Positions 16,944 through 24,529 of a stretch of DNA of 64,000 bases are shown one piece after another. A program made the translations under genes and the position numbers. Source of the stretch: DATHRK01 sp035465395 (GTDB taxonomy: Bacteria > Gemmatimonadota > Gemmatimonadetes > Longimicrobiales > RSA9); NCBI GenBank assembly GCA_035465395.1, contig DATHRK010000038.1, forward strand, positions 1-64,000. The letters are read 5' to 3'. The notes below the pieces were generated by a model. That model was not told where the DNA came from and searched no databases. It saw nothing but the letters and a program-made list of their open reading frames with translations. Position 1 is the first letter of the stretch. The number at the start of each line of letters is the position of its first letter.

Positions 16944-17740
16944 GCGAGGAACTCCGGGGGCCTCTTCGCCACGAAGGCGTCGTAGGCCTCGCGGAAATCG
17001 GGATGCAGCATCAGCGCCGCCTGGATCTGCGCTTCCGCTTCGAGCGCCGCCTCCAGGTCCATGTGCGCCTCGCGGTTGAGCGCGTCCTTGGTGATCTCCA
17101 GCGCGAAGGCCGGGCCCCGCGCCAGCGTCCGCGCCAGCTCGCGCCCAGCGGCGAGCGCCTCGCCGTCCTCGACGACCCGGTTGTAGAGCCCGATGCGATG
17201 CGCCTCGCGGGCGTCGATGAACTCCCCCGTCATGAGGAGCTCGGTGGCCTTGGCGAGCCCGACGATCCGCGGCAGCATCCACGCCGCTCCCATGTCCGCG
17301 CCGGAGAGGCCCACGCGCGTGAACAGGTAGGCGATCTTCGCCGACTCGGCCGCGACGCGCACGTCGCAGGCCGTCGCGATCACGGCGCCGGCGCCCGCGA
17401 CGGTGCCGTTCAGCGCGGCGATGACGGGCCGGCGACACCGGCGAATCGCGCGCACCAGGTCGCAGGTCATGCGCGTGAACTCGAGCAGACCCCGGAAGTC
17501 GCGCTCGAACAGCGCGCCGATGATGTCCTCCACGTCGCCGCCCGAGCAGAAGGCGCGCCCCGAACCGGTGATGACCACCGCTCGGATGCCCTCCTCGCGG
17601 TCCAGGGCGTAGAACGTGTCGCGCAGCTCGTCGTAGACCTCGAACGTGAGCGCGTTGAGGCGATCCGGCCGCGCCAGCGTGATCGTGGCGACGCCGGCCT
17701 CGACGTCCGGGTCGTACTCGAAGGATGTTGGCTCGATCAT
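16940..17740 (-). CDS. Enoyl-CoA hydratase/isomerase-family protein (possible ring-opening hydrolase)
   Basis: The 266-residue crotonase-fold protein has both oxyanion-hole segments, GSGRAFCSGGDVEDI (about 60-74) and NGTVAGAGAVIATACDVRVA (about 114-133). The later SGADMGAAWMLPRIVG loop lacks an obvious glutamate at the hydratase position, so a hydrolase or isomerase role is possible. In alicyclic-ring pathways a crotonase-family enzyme (BadI type) opens the ring of a 2-ketocyclohexane-carboxyl-CoA, and that is a reasonable role here. The ATG overlaps the RidA-family stop as ATGA. Confidence 0.9.
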   Translation of the reverse strand: MIEPTSFEYDPDVEAGVATITLARPDRLNALTFEVYDELRDTFYALDREEGIRAVVITGSGRAFCSGGDVEDIIGALFERDFRGLLEFTRMTCDLVRAIRRCRRPVIAALNGTVAGAGAVIATACDVRVAAESAKIAYLFTRVGLSGADMGAAWMLPRIVGLAKATELLMTGEFIDAREAHRIGLYNRVVEDGEALAAGRELARTLARGPAFALEITKDALNREAHMDLEAALEAEAQIQAALMLHPDFREAYDAFVAKRPPEFLA

Positions 17741-18144
17741 TTCCAGATCATCGCGGTGGCTTCGATCTCCAAGAGGGCGCCTTCGTCGACGAGCTCGGTC
17801 ACGGCGACGAGCGCCATTGCGGGGTAATGGTCGCCCATGCGGTCGCGCCAGACGCCGCCGAGCTCACGCCGAGCGGCACGATAGGCCCCCATGTCGGTGA
17901 CGAAGACGGTCATCCCACCCACGCTCTCGGGAGCCCCGCCGGCGGCCCGCACCACGGCGAGCACGCGATCCAGCGCGACGCCGAACTGCTCCGCGAGGCC
18001 GCCGCCGACCACGGACCCATCCGGCCCCGTCGCGGTCTGGCCCGCGACGAACAGCATGCGGCCGCCCTGATCGGCCAGGAGGCCGTGGCTGAACCCGGAG
18101 GGCGCCCCCAGCTCCGCGGGCGCGATGCGCCGGTAGCGAGTCAC
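17737..18144 (-). CDS. RidA/YjgF-family protein, probable enamine/imine hydrolase
   Basis: The 135-residue chorismate-mutase-like fold has FVAGQTATGPDGSVVGG near the N-terminus and LLEIEATAMIWK at the end. RidA proteins hydrolyse reactive enamines and imines. In canonical members a PARS segment provides an Arg that holds the substrate carboxylate; here the aligned segment reads PAMALVAV, so that Arg is replaced by Met. In this operon the expected intermediate is an amino-cyclohexene carboxyl-CoA, an enamine with a thioester instead of a free carboxylate, which fits the change. GTG start at 18144. Confidence 0.88.
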   Translation of the reverse strand: MTRYRRIAPAELGAPSGFSHGLLADQGGRMLFVAGQTATGPDGSVVGGGLAEQFGVALDRVLAVVRAAGGAPESVGGMTVFVTDMGAYRAARRELGGVWRDRMGDHYPAMALVAVTELVDEGALLEIEATAMIWK

Positions 18145-18154
18145 GGGGTCCCCG

Positions 18155-18946
18155 TCACCGGCGCAGCCCGCCGCCGTCGAGCACCAGCGCCTCGCCGGTG
18201 ATGCCGCGCGCGTCCTCGGAGCACAGGAACGCGACCGCCGCCGCGACTTCGTCCGCCCCGAGGAGCCTCCCCTGTGGCGAATGTTCCAGTATGGCCGCTC
18301 GGGCTTCCTCCTCGGTGCGGCCGGTCCTGGCTACGATGCGCTCGATCGAGGCGCTCGTCATGTCGGTGTCCACGTATCCGGGACAGACCGCGTTGACGGT
18401 GACGCCGCTCGCCGCGACCTCGGCCGCGACCGCGCGGACGAACCCGACGGCGGCGTGCTTGGCCGCTGCGTACGCGGCGACGTAGGGGGCGCCCGTGAGC
18501 CCGGCGACCGAGGCGACCGCGACTACGCGACCCCGACCCCGCTGCACCATGCCCGGCAGGAAGGCTCGGGTGCACAAGAAGGGGCCCGTCGCGTTGACCG
18601 CGAGGGTATCCGTCCACTCCTGCAGGCTCAGGCGGTGGAGGGGCTGCGCGAAGGCGGCTCCGGCGTTGTTGACGAGGATGTCGACGGCGCCCAGGCGCTC
18701 CTCCGCAGCGGCCGCGAGGCGGGCGACGGCGGCCTCGTCGGTGACGTCGCACGGGACCGCGTGGGCCTCGGCACCGCGTTCGCGCAGCGCGGCGGCGGTC
18801 GCCTCGATCTCATCGGCCGAACGCGCCGCGACGAGCACGGCGGCGCCCCGCTCGACCAGCGCCTCGGCCACCGCGCGGCCGATGCCCCGGCCGCCGCCGG
18901 TGATGACCGCCGTCGTCCCCGCCAGGCGCGGGCGTCCACCGCTCAC
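18155..18946 (-). CDS. Short-chain dehydrogenase/reductase
   Basis: The 263-residue Rossmann-fold SDR has TGGGRGIG for the cofactor, LVNNAGAAF, the catalytic Ser in VAVASVAGLTG and the YAAAK catalytic Tyr-Lys. It closes with ITGEALVLDGGGLRR. An Arg follows the second cofactor strand (VAARSADE), suggesting NADP(H), but this is only indicative. In the anthraniloyl-CoA operon it is a candidate for reduction or oxidation of a ring keto or beta-hydroxyacyl-CoA group. The GTG start overlaps the creatininase-family stop. Confidence 0.92.
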   Translation of the reverse strand: MSGGRPRLAGTTAVITGGGRGIGRAVAEALVERGAAVLVAARSADEIEATAAALRERGAEAHAVPCDVTDEAAVARLAAAAEERLGAVDILVNNAGAAFAQPLHRLSLQEWTDTLAVNATGPFLCTRAFLPGMVQRGRGRVVAVASVAGLTGAPYVAAYAAAKHAAVGFVRAVAAEVAASGVTVNAVCPGYVDTDMTSASIERIVARTGRTEEEARAAILEHSPQGRLLGADEVAAAVAFLCSEDARGITGEALVLDGGGLRR

Positions 18947-19713
18947 GTCAGAGCCTCGTCGATCGCTTCGGCCAGCATGTCCCCCAGGATCTCGATGGTT
19001 CGCCTGCCCTCCTCGGCGGAGGCATCGCTCGGCCAGCCAAAATAGGCCCGCGGTCCGCCCGCCGCCTCGAAGGTCGTGTGACCTTCCTCGATCGCGTCCA
19101 CGAGCGACGCCGGGTTCGGCGGCAGGGAGCCGGCGATGGACGCGCGCACGAGGTCCGGCCGCGCGGCCATCACGATCGAGCCCTCGTAGCGGCCCGCGTG
19201 GCACGCTCCGCTCCGGAACTCCTCGGTAAGCCGATCGGCGAGGCGTCGGCGCGTGACGTCGGGGAAGGCGACGGAGATCCTGCCCGCCGCTACGATCGTC
19301 GCCGTCGCGTTCCTCAAGCAGGCGACGTGCGCGGGGTCCAGATGCGCGTTGGCGATCGCCATGGCGGCCGCGCCCGCGTCCGCGACCGCCTCGGCGACGC
19401 TCTCGACCACCTCACGCACCGCATCGGCAGGCACCGAGACCGTCCCCGCGAACCCCGCCGCGAACGGCGCCGGCGTGTAGCTCAGCGTGGGCAACAGGAC
19501 GACGCTCGCCCTGCTTCGCGCCAACCGCCCCGCCCCGGCCTCGGCCATGGCCTCGGCAATGATGCAGTCGGTGGCCAGCGGCAGGTGCGGACCGTGCGCC
19601 TCGATCGCCCCGATCGGCAGGACGGCGATCCAGGGCGGGGCCAGCTCCCTGACCTCTCCCCAGGTCATATCGGCGAGCCGAAGGGGCTCGCGGCTGTGTG
19701 TCGTCGGCGTCAA
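18943..19713 (-). CDS. Creatininase-family metal-dependent amidohydrolase, first gene of the tryptophan operon
   Basis: This 256-residue protein has the creatininase fold signature LPIGAIEAHGPHLPLATD, giving Glu, His and Asp metal ligands. The second metal motif, usually NGHGGN or NGHYEN, reads NAHLDP here, keeping the His and offering an Asp in place of the usual Glu. Family members hydrolyse cyclic or linear amides. The tryptophan pathway needs an N-formylkynurenine formamidase and none of the known formamidase families is present in the cluster, so this enzyme may fill that step. The TTG start at 19713 keeps the conserved LRLADMTW N-terminus and has AGGAG upstream. Confidence 0.85.
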   Translation of the reverse strand: MTPTTHSREPLRLADMTWGEVRELAPPWIAVLPIGAIEAHGPHLPLATDCIIAEAMAEAGAGRLARSRASVVLLPTLSYTPAPFAAGFAGTVSVPADAVREVVESVAEAVADAGAAAMAIANAHLDPAHVACLRNATATIVAAGRISVAFPDVTRRRLADRLTEEFRSGACHAGRYEGSIVMAARPDLVRASIAGSLPPNPASLVDAIEEGHTTFEAAGGPRAYFGWPSDASAEEGRRTIEILGDMLAEAIDEALT

Positions 19714-19834
19714 GGAGTCCGGCTCCTGCGGGCTGGGTAGACGTGCCGGGCGCGCCGCAATACTCCGGCCTCCGGTCGACGAGCCGCAACCTCGGCTCGA
19801 CCCGTGTCCCCTCTGGAGGTGGGTCGGGGGACGA

Positions 19835-19862
19835 TTGACCCGAGCCGAAGCACTGATCTACT
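19835..19862 (+). promoter_or_regulatory. Possible sigma70 promoter of the CoA ligase gene
   Basis: TTGACC (19835-19840) and TCTACT (19857-19862) are separated by 16 bases in the 240-bp gap between the divergent operon and the ligase gene. The -10 is a weak match. No clear promoter was found for the minus-strand operon in the same gap. Confidence 0.3.
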
Positions 19863-19954
19863 CTTGGCGGCGCCAGCACGGTGTTTGCCTGGCCGCACGG
19901 ACCACGCCGCCAGGCCAGGCGCTCGCACCTTCCCCGACCCGCGACGCGATCCGC

Positions 19955-21511
19955 ATGTCCTACCGCCCCCCGGACGATCTGAACATCGCCTGCTACTTCC
20001 TGGACGATCGGATTCGCGACGGTTTCGGTGAGCGCGTCGCTCTGCGCACCGACGACGGCACGCTCTCCTACGCGGACGTGCGTGCGCGGTCCTGCCGATT
20101 CGCCAGCGTCCTGCGCGACGCCGGAGTCCGGCCGGAGGAGCGCGTCATCGTGTCGATGCCCGACCGACCCGACTTCGTCGCCGCCGTATTCGGCATCCTC
20201 AGGCTGGGAGCGGTCGTCGTGATGGTGAACCCCGACCTGGAACCCGAAGGCCTGCGGCGCCTGTGCGCGTATACCCGCGCGCGCGCCGCCGTCGTGGGCG
20301 GCCCGGTCGCAGGCACGTTTGCCGAGCTGGCCACATCGACCGGGATCACCGTACTGGACGTGGACGAAGGCTCGCTCCGCGACGCGCTCGCGGCCGCGGG
20401 AGCTGCGTGCGAGGCTTTCCCGTCGCACCGCGACGACCCCGCGATCTGGCTATTCAGCGGAGGAACGACCGGCAGGCCCAAGGCGGTCGTGCAATCGCAC
20501 GGGAGCTTCGCCAACACCACCGAGCTCTACGCCAAGGGGGTGCTCGGGGTGGGCCCGGACGACATCACGATCTCGGTGCCCAAGCTGTACTTCGGCTACG
20601 CGCTCGGATCGAACCTGTTCTTCCCGTTCTCGGTCGGGGGTTCGGCCGTGCTCTTCGAAGAGCGCTGCACGGCCGAGGCGCTTTTCGAGCGCATCCAGCG
20701 CCACCGCCCGACGATCCTCGTGAACGTGCCGACGATGGTGAACCGCATGGTGTCCGACCCCTGCGCCTCCGACCGCGACCTGTCCTGCCTCCGTCTGGCC
20801 ACGTCGGCCGGCGAGGCCCTCCCGCCGGAGCTCCACCGGCGCTGGGACGAGACCTTCGGGGTCGAGCTGCTGGACGGGCTCGGCACGGCGGAAATGTGGC
20901 ACATCTTCCTTTCCAATCGGCCCGGCGACGTACGGCCCGGTACGCTCGGCAAGCCGGTCCCGGGCTTCCACGTGGAGCTTCGCGACGAGAACGGGGAGCC
21001 GGTCCCCGACGGAACCCCGGGGCGCCTCTGGGTCCGCGGCGATTCGCGGGCCGCCGGGTACTGGCAGGAGCCCGAGAAGAGCCGTGAGGCCTTTCGAGGC
21101 GGCTGGTACGTCTCGGGAGACATGCTGACCCGTGACGCGGACGGCTACTACGCTTACTGCGGGCGCGCCGACGACATGCTCAAGGTGAGCGGGAAGTGGC
21201 TGTCGCCTGGCGAGCTCGAGGACTGCCTGCTGCGCCATCCGGCCGTGAAGGAGGTGGCGGTGGTGGGCGTGCCCGATGCAGGGGGCCTGGTCAAGCCCAT
21301 CGCCTTCGTCGTCCTCGCCGACGGGGCGGACGACGACGACCTGGCCGGTGAGCTTCAGGATTTCGCGCGCAGCCGGCTCCAGCCCTACAAGTATCCGCGC
21401 GAGGTGAGGTTCGTGTCGGACCTGCCGCGCACCCACCTGGGCAAGGTGGACCGCGGCTCGCTGTCACGGCTCGGGCTCGGTTCTCCGACGCCAGGATCGC
21501 GAGGGAGCTAG
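19955..21511 (+). CDS. Benzoate-CoA ligase family enzyme, probable 2-aminobenzoate-CoA ligase
   Basis: The 518-residue ANL-superfamily adenylate-forming enzyme has the P-loop WLFSGGTTGRPKAV (about 167-180), LLDGLGTAEMWHIF where benzoate-CoA ligases place the A5 motif, GWYVSGDMLTRDADGYYAYCGR, and the C-terminal catalytic Lys in RTHLGKVDR. It would activate anthranilate to anthraniloyl-CoA with ATP and CoA. It is divergently placed from the operon that makes anthranilate and consumes the CoA ester. The ATG at 19955 lacks a good ribosome binding site. Its TAG stop overlaps the stop of the facing kinase gene (CTAG). Confidence 0.9.
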   Translation: MSYRPPDDLNIACYFLDDRIRDGFGERVALRTDDGTLSYADVRARSCRFASVLRDAGVRPEERVIVSMPDRPDFVAAVFGILRLGAVVVMVNPDLEPEGLRRLCAYTRARAAVVGGPVAGTFAELATSTGITVLDVDEGSLRDALAAAGAACEAFPSHRDDPAIWLFSGGTTGRPKAVVQSHGSFANTTELYAKGVLGVGPDDITISVPKLYFGYALGSNLFFPFSVGGSAVLFEERCTAEALFERIQRHRPTILVNVPTMVNRMVSDPCASDRDLSCLRLATSAGEALPPELHRRWDETFGVELLDGLGTAEMWHIFLSNRPGDVRPGTLGKPVPGFHVELRDENGEPVPDGTPGRLWVRGDSRAAGYWQEPEKSREAFRGGWYVSGDMLTRDADGYYAYCGRADDMLKVSGKWLSPGELEDCLLRHPAVKEVAVVGVPDAGGLVKPIAFVVLADGADDDDLAGELQDFARSRLQPYKYPREVRFVSDLPRTHLGKVDRGSLSRLGLGSPTPGSRGS

Positions 21512-22314
21512 GCCTCCGCCGGCGGCTCCACGAGAGGCAGGTACACGCGGATCGCGGTGCCCTTCTCCTCTCCCGGCGTCACCTCGATGCAGCCGCACGC
21601 GTCCTCGACGACCTGCCGCACGTACGTCAGCCCGAGTCCCGCGTGTTCGGGTTTGGAGGAGTATCCCGCGCGGAAGATCTTGTCCACGGTGTCCGGATCG
21701 AGCCCGCATCCCTCGTCGACGACGGTGAGCGTGGCATAGTTGCCGTGCCCTATCGGACCCAACGGGCCTGGACGCTCCTCGAGCACCGCGTGCAGATCGA
21801 CCTCGACCAGGACCGACCCCTCGCCCTCGTCGAGCGACTCGGCGGCGTTCCGGATGAGGTTGCCGACGAGTCGGCGCACGAGCACCGGGTCCGCCTCGAT
21901 CCAGGGATCGTAGTTCACCGAGAGGACCAGCCGGTCGGTGGGCATGCGGCGCAGGTCGCGGTGGAAGTAGGCGACTTCCTCACGCGCCAGCTCCGCCAGC
22001 GAAAACCGCGTCCTCTTCTGGGTGTTCCACGAACTGAAGACGACGCCGACGATGCGGTCGAACGCATCGTCCATGGATTCATCGTGGTCGGAGAATTCGG
22101 CGAAGACGTCCCTGGTGTTCTCCAGCCGGATCCGGACCTCGTCGGGAGAGCTGCCCTGCTCGAGCGCGGCCACCGCCGCGAGGAACTCTTCGGCGAGCCG
22201 CGAGCGGAGGACATCCTTGGCCTCCCTGCTGCCGCTGTAGCGCTGCAGGTGGTGGCGGATATCGTGCATCTTCATCCGCGCGTCGAGGCTGATGCTGGCT
22301 GCGATGTCCGCCAA
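21508..22314 (-). CDS. Sensor histidine kinase lacking an input domain
   Basis: The 268-residue soluble kinase core has HDIRHHL near residue 17 as a probable phosphoacceptor helix. The HATPase domain follows with an N box (LVGNLIRNAAESLD), G1 (VVDEGCGLD), F box (IFRAGYSSKP) and G2 (HAGLGLTYVRQVV). There is no membrane helix or PAS domain, so the signal must come through a partner. No response regulator is adjacent, making it an orphan kinase in this window. A TTG at 22314 with GAGG seven bases upstream is the best start; an ATG at residue 14 is the alternative. Confidence 0.85.
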   Translation of the reverse strand: MADIAASISLDARMKMHDIRHHLQRYSGSREAKDVLRSRLAEEFLAAVAALEQGSSPDEVRIRLENTRDVFAEFSDHDESMDDAFDRIVGVVFSSWNTQKRTRFSLAELAREEVAYFHRDLRRMPTDRLVLSVNYDPWIEADPVLVRRLVGNLIRNAAESLDEGEGSVLVEVDLHAVLEERPGPLGPIGHGNYATLTVVDEGCGLDPDTVDKIFRAGYSSKPEHAGLGLTYVRQVVEDACGCIEVTPGEEKGTAIRVYLPLVEPPAEA

Positions 22315-22500
22315 CGCGGTTCCTCTACAGTCGGTCGATCGGCCGCCTGGGGGTGGGCATGGTAGCGAACGGCACCCGCGACGCACCAGTACCGCGGTGC
22401 GGGCCTTCCGGAACGGGCGAGCCCGTGCCATCGTTTCGTCGGTAGATCAGGCTCGTTACCCTCTGCCGATCGGGCAGAGGCGCCCCAACGGGAGAGATCG

Positions 22501-23088
22501 ATGCGAAGGCTTCACTTGGCAGGCCTCGTCCTAACGGCGGGCTTGACCGCCTCACCAGCATTCGCGCAGGAGGAAGGGGGGCTGCCCCCGCCTCTGGAGA
22601 TCGGCGCGGAGGCGCCGGACTTCGAGCTTCCGGGGGCGACCCGCTGGGGGCCGCTGGCGACACCGGCGCGACTGAGCGACTACCGGGGCAAGACCGTCGT
22701 GCTCGCGTTCTTCTTCCGGGCCCGCACCAAGGGCTGAACGATCCAAATGCACGCGTACCGTGATCAGTACGCGCAGATCTTCAACGGTGGTCGGAACGTG
22801 GTGCTGATCGCCATCAGCGCCGACTCGCAGGAGGACCTGGTGAGCTGGGCGCGGGACGACGAGTTCCCGTTCCTGTTGGCGAGCGACGAGGACCTGGAGG
22901 TGGCGCATGCCTACGGCGCGATCCATACCACCGGCACCGTGGCCAACCGCTCGCTCTTCGTCGTGGGACCCGACGGTCGGATCGCGCATCGGGCGACGCC
23001 GTTCCGGGAGGTAGACCCGACGGCCTACGAGGAACTGGAGGCGTGGGTCGACGAAGTCACGCCGCCGCTCGAGGACGGAGAGGGCTGA
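22501..23088 (+). CDS. Exported peroxiredoxin with in-frame UGA, probable selenoprotein
   Basis: The frame 22501-23088 is interrupted only by TGA at 22735-22737. Read as selenocysteine, it gives a 195-residue protein with a signal peptide (about 1-22, ending AFAQ), then APDFELPG, YRGKTVVLAFFF, ARTKG-U-TIQMHAYRD and FVVGPDGRIAHR. The UGA (residue 79) occupies the peroxidatic Cys position of the TxxC motif of AhpC/TSA-type peroxiredoxins. A SECIS-like hairpin follows directly. The enzyme would reduce peroxides in the periplasm, and the adjacent TlpA and CcdA genes could supply thiol reductant. The ATG has GGGAG upstream. The alternative is a nonsense mutation. Confidence 0.85.
22738..22775 (+). 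promoter_or_regulatory. Candidate bacterial SECIS element
   Basis: Fourteen bases after the UGA, 22752-22758 (CGCGTAC) pairs perfectly with 22767-22773 (GTACGCG) and closes an eight-base loop CGTGATCA. The loop has a G at its second position and begins 22 bases after the UGA. Both features agree with the published bacterial SECIS consensus (loop G in the first two positions, loop 16-37 nt from the UGA, stem of at least 4 bp). SelB would bind it to insert selenocysteine. Confidence 0.75.
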
Positions 23089-23091
23089 GGG

Positions 23092-23646
23092 TCAGTCCCC
23101 GGCGAGCTTGGCCAGCGCGGGCTCGAACGCCTGGTCCTCCCCCACGCCCGTGTAGACGACGCGCCCGCGGGCGTCCAGGATGACCAGATAGCCCGTCGTC
23201 GGCGCCATGAAGGCGCGCGTGGCGCGGCCGCGCCCGTCCCAGAGAACGGTCCCGTGGAGGGGGTGGTCGTCCATGTAGCGGCGGATCCTGCGCGGGTTCT
23301 GGTTCACCCCCACCGCGACCAGCACGAAGTCGACGTCGTCGCCCCACCGGGCCGCCGCCGCACGCAGGCGCGGCTCGAGCGCCGCGCAGACCTCGCACCA
23401 GGTCGCCCAGAACTGGACCAGCACCGGTCGCCGGCCGATGTAGGCACCGAAGTCGACCGGGGTTCCTTCGAGGTCCTCCAACTCCACAGCCTCCGGGACC
23501 GACCCGGTGGCGATGCCGACCTGCTGCGCGTCCAGCGGGGCCGTCCCGCCTCGCAGGGCAGCGGCGGCGACCAGCAGGACCAGGGCCACGAACCGTGTGA
23601 TCCGGGGGGCCGGGTGCGATGCGCGGTGTGCCTCGACCCTGGTCAC
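23092..23646 (-). CDS. TlpA/ResA-like thioredoxin, exported
   Basis: The 184-residue protein has an N-terminal hydrophobic export signal or anchor (FVALVLLVAAAALRG), then a thioredoxin fold with FWATWCEVCAAL (CxxC active site) and a cis-Pro region near TTGYLVILD. It probably reduces disulfides in the periplasm using electrons from the CcdA-like protein encoded immediately upstream. The GTG start overlaps that gene's stop (GTGA). It converges on the selenoprotein-like peroxiredoxin gene with three bases between the stops, hinting at a shared redox role. Confidence 0.9.
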   Translation of the reverse strand: MTRVEAHRASHPAPRITRFVALVLLVAAAALRGGTAPLDAQQVGIATGSVPEAVELEDLEGTPVDFGAYIGRRPVLVQFWATWCEVCAALEPRLRAAAARWGDDVDFVLVAVGVNQNPRRIRRYMDDHPLHGTVLWDGRGRATRAFMAPTTGYLVILDARGRVVYTGVGEDQAFEPALAKLAGD

Positions 23647-24407
23647 AAGGAATAGCCCGCTCGTACGAAGTAGTATTCGGCGACCAACAGCATGGCCACA
23701 CCCCCGATTCGCTTGATTGCCACCATCCACGCTCCCGCCCGAGGCAGGCGTGCCAGCGTGCCGGCCGAGAGGCCCACCACGACCAGCAGCGCCGTCATCC
23801 CGAGGGAGAACACGAACAGGTAGACGAACCCCAGGAAGGGACTACCCGTCGTCCCCACCCACGTGAGCACGGCGGCGAAGGCCGGTGCTCCGCAGGGTGC
23901 GGCGACGACCCCTGACGTGGCGCCGAGGAGGAAGACCGCAGGGATCGAGCCGCCGCCCAGCCCGGCAGCCCATGCCTCCAACCTGCGGGGCACGCGCAGC
24001 GGAATGACGTCCAGCATGGCCAACCCGAACAGAAGCAGGAGGTTCCCGGCGGCCAGGGACGCCCAGGGACTGGCGGACACCGTTCCGAAGAGCGAACCGG
24101 TCAGGCCCGCGAGCAGGCCCATCGAGGCGTACAGCAGCGCCAGCCCGAGGACGTAGGAGGCGGTCAGCGCGGCCACCCGGCCGAGCGTGCGACGCTCGGC
24201 GTCGACCCCGGACAGCGCCGCCGCGCTGATCGGGATCATCGGGTAGACGCACGGGGTGAGGCTTGTGAGCACGCCGGCGCCGAACAGGATGGGCAGGGCC
24301 ACCCACGGGTTGCTCTGGAGCGTGTCCCCCAGCGGGAGCTGGATCGCGCTCGCGAGGAGCGGGGAACCGCCCACCACACCGCCCGCCGCGATCAGAAGAA
24401 GGATCAT
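23643..24407 (-). CDS. CcdA/DsbD-type transmembrane thiol-disulfide electron carrier
   Basis: The roughly 254-residue integral membrane protein has six or more helices. Two half-site motifs, LTSLTPCVYPMIPI and GVVAAPCGAPAFAAV, each carry the redox Cys in the Pro-Cys context of the DsbD beta domain/CcdA family. It would pass electrons from cytoplasmic thioredoxin to the exported TlpA-like partner encoded next. The start is either the ATG at 24407 directly before the first helix or a TTG at 24443; neither has a strong ribosome binding site. Confidence 0.9.
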   Translation of the reverse strand: MILLLIAAGGVVGGSPLLASAIQLPLGDTLQSNPWVALPILFGAGVLTSLTPCVYPMIPISAAALSGVDAERRTLGRVAALTASYVLGLALLYASMGLLAGLTGSLFGTVSASPWASLAAGNLLLLFGLAMLDVIPLRVPRRLEAWAAGLGGGSIPAVFLLGATSGVVAAPCGAPAFAAVLTWVGTTGSPFLGFVYLFVFSLGMTALLVVVGLSAGTLARLPRAGAWMVAIKRIGGVAMLLVAEYYFVRAGYSL

Positions 24408-24529
24408 GGCTGCGAGATTCGGCGACGCATCTCCGACATGCAAGCGCCATCGATGCAGAACGGCCGGGAGGGGTCGCCTCCCGGCCGCGGTGTCCCAGGC
24501 GGGCGTCGGAGCCCGCTCGGGGACAACCT

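Noticed and set aside
18141..18752. Arg-rich frame overlapping the SDR gene
   Set aside because: It is a shadow frame; the true SDR frame ends at 18155 and carries TGGGRGIG and YAAAK.
22501..22737. Two separate short genes (22501-22737 and 22747-23088) in the peroxiredoxin region
   Set aside because: They share one frame and together make a complete peroxiredoxin; the separating UGA falls on the catalytic residue and is followed by a SECIS-like hairpin.
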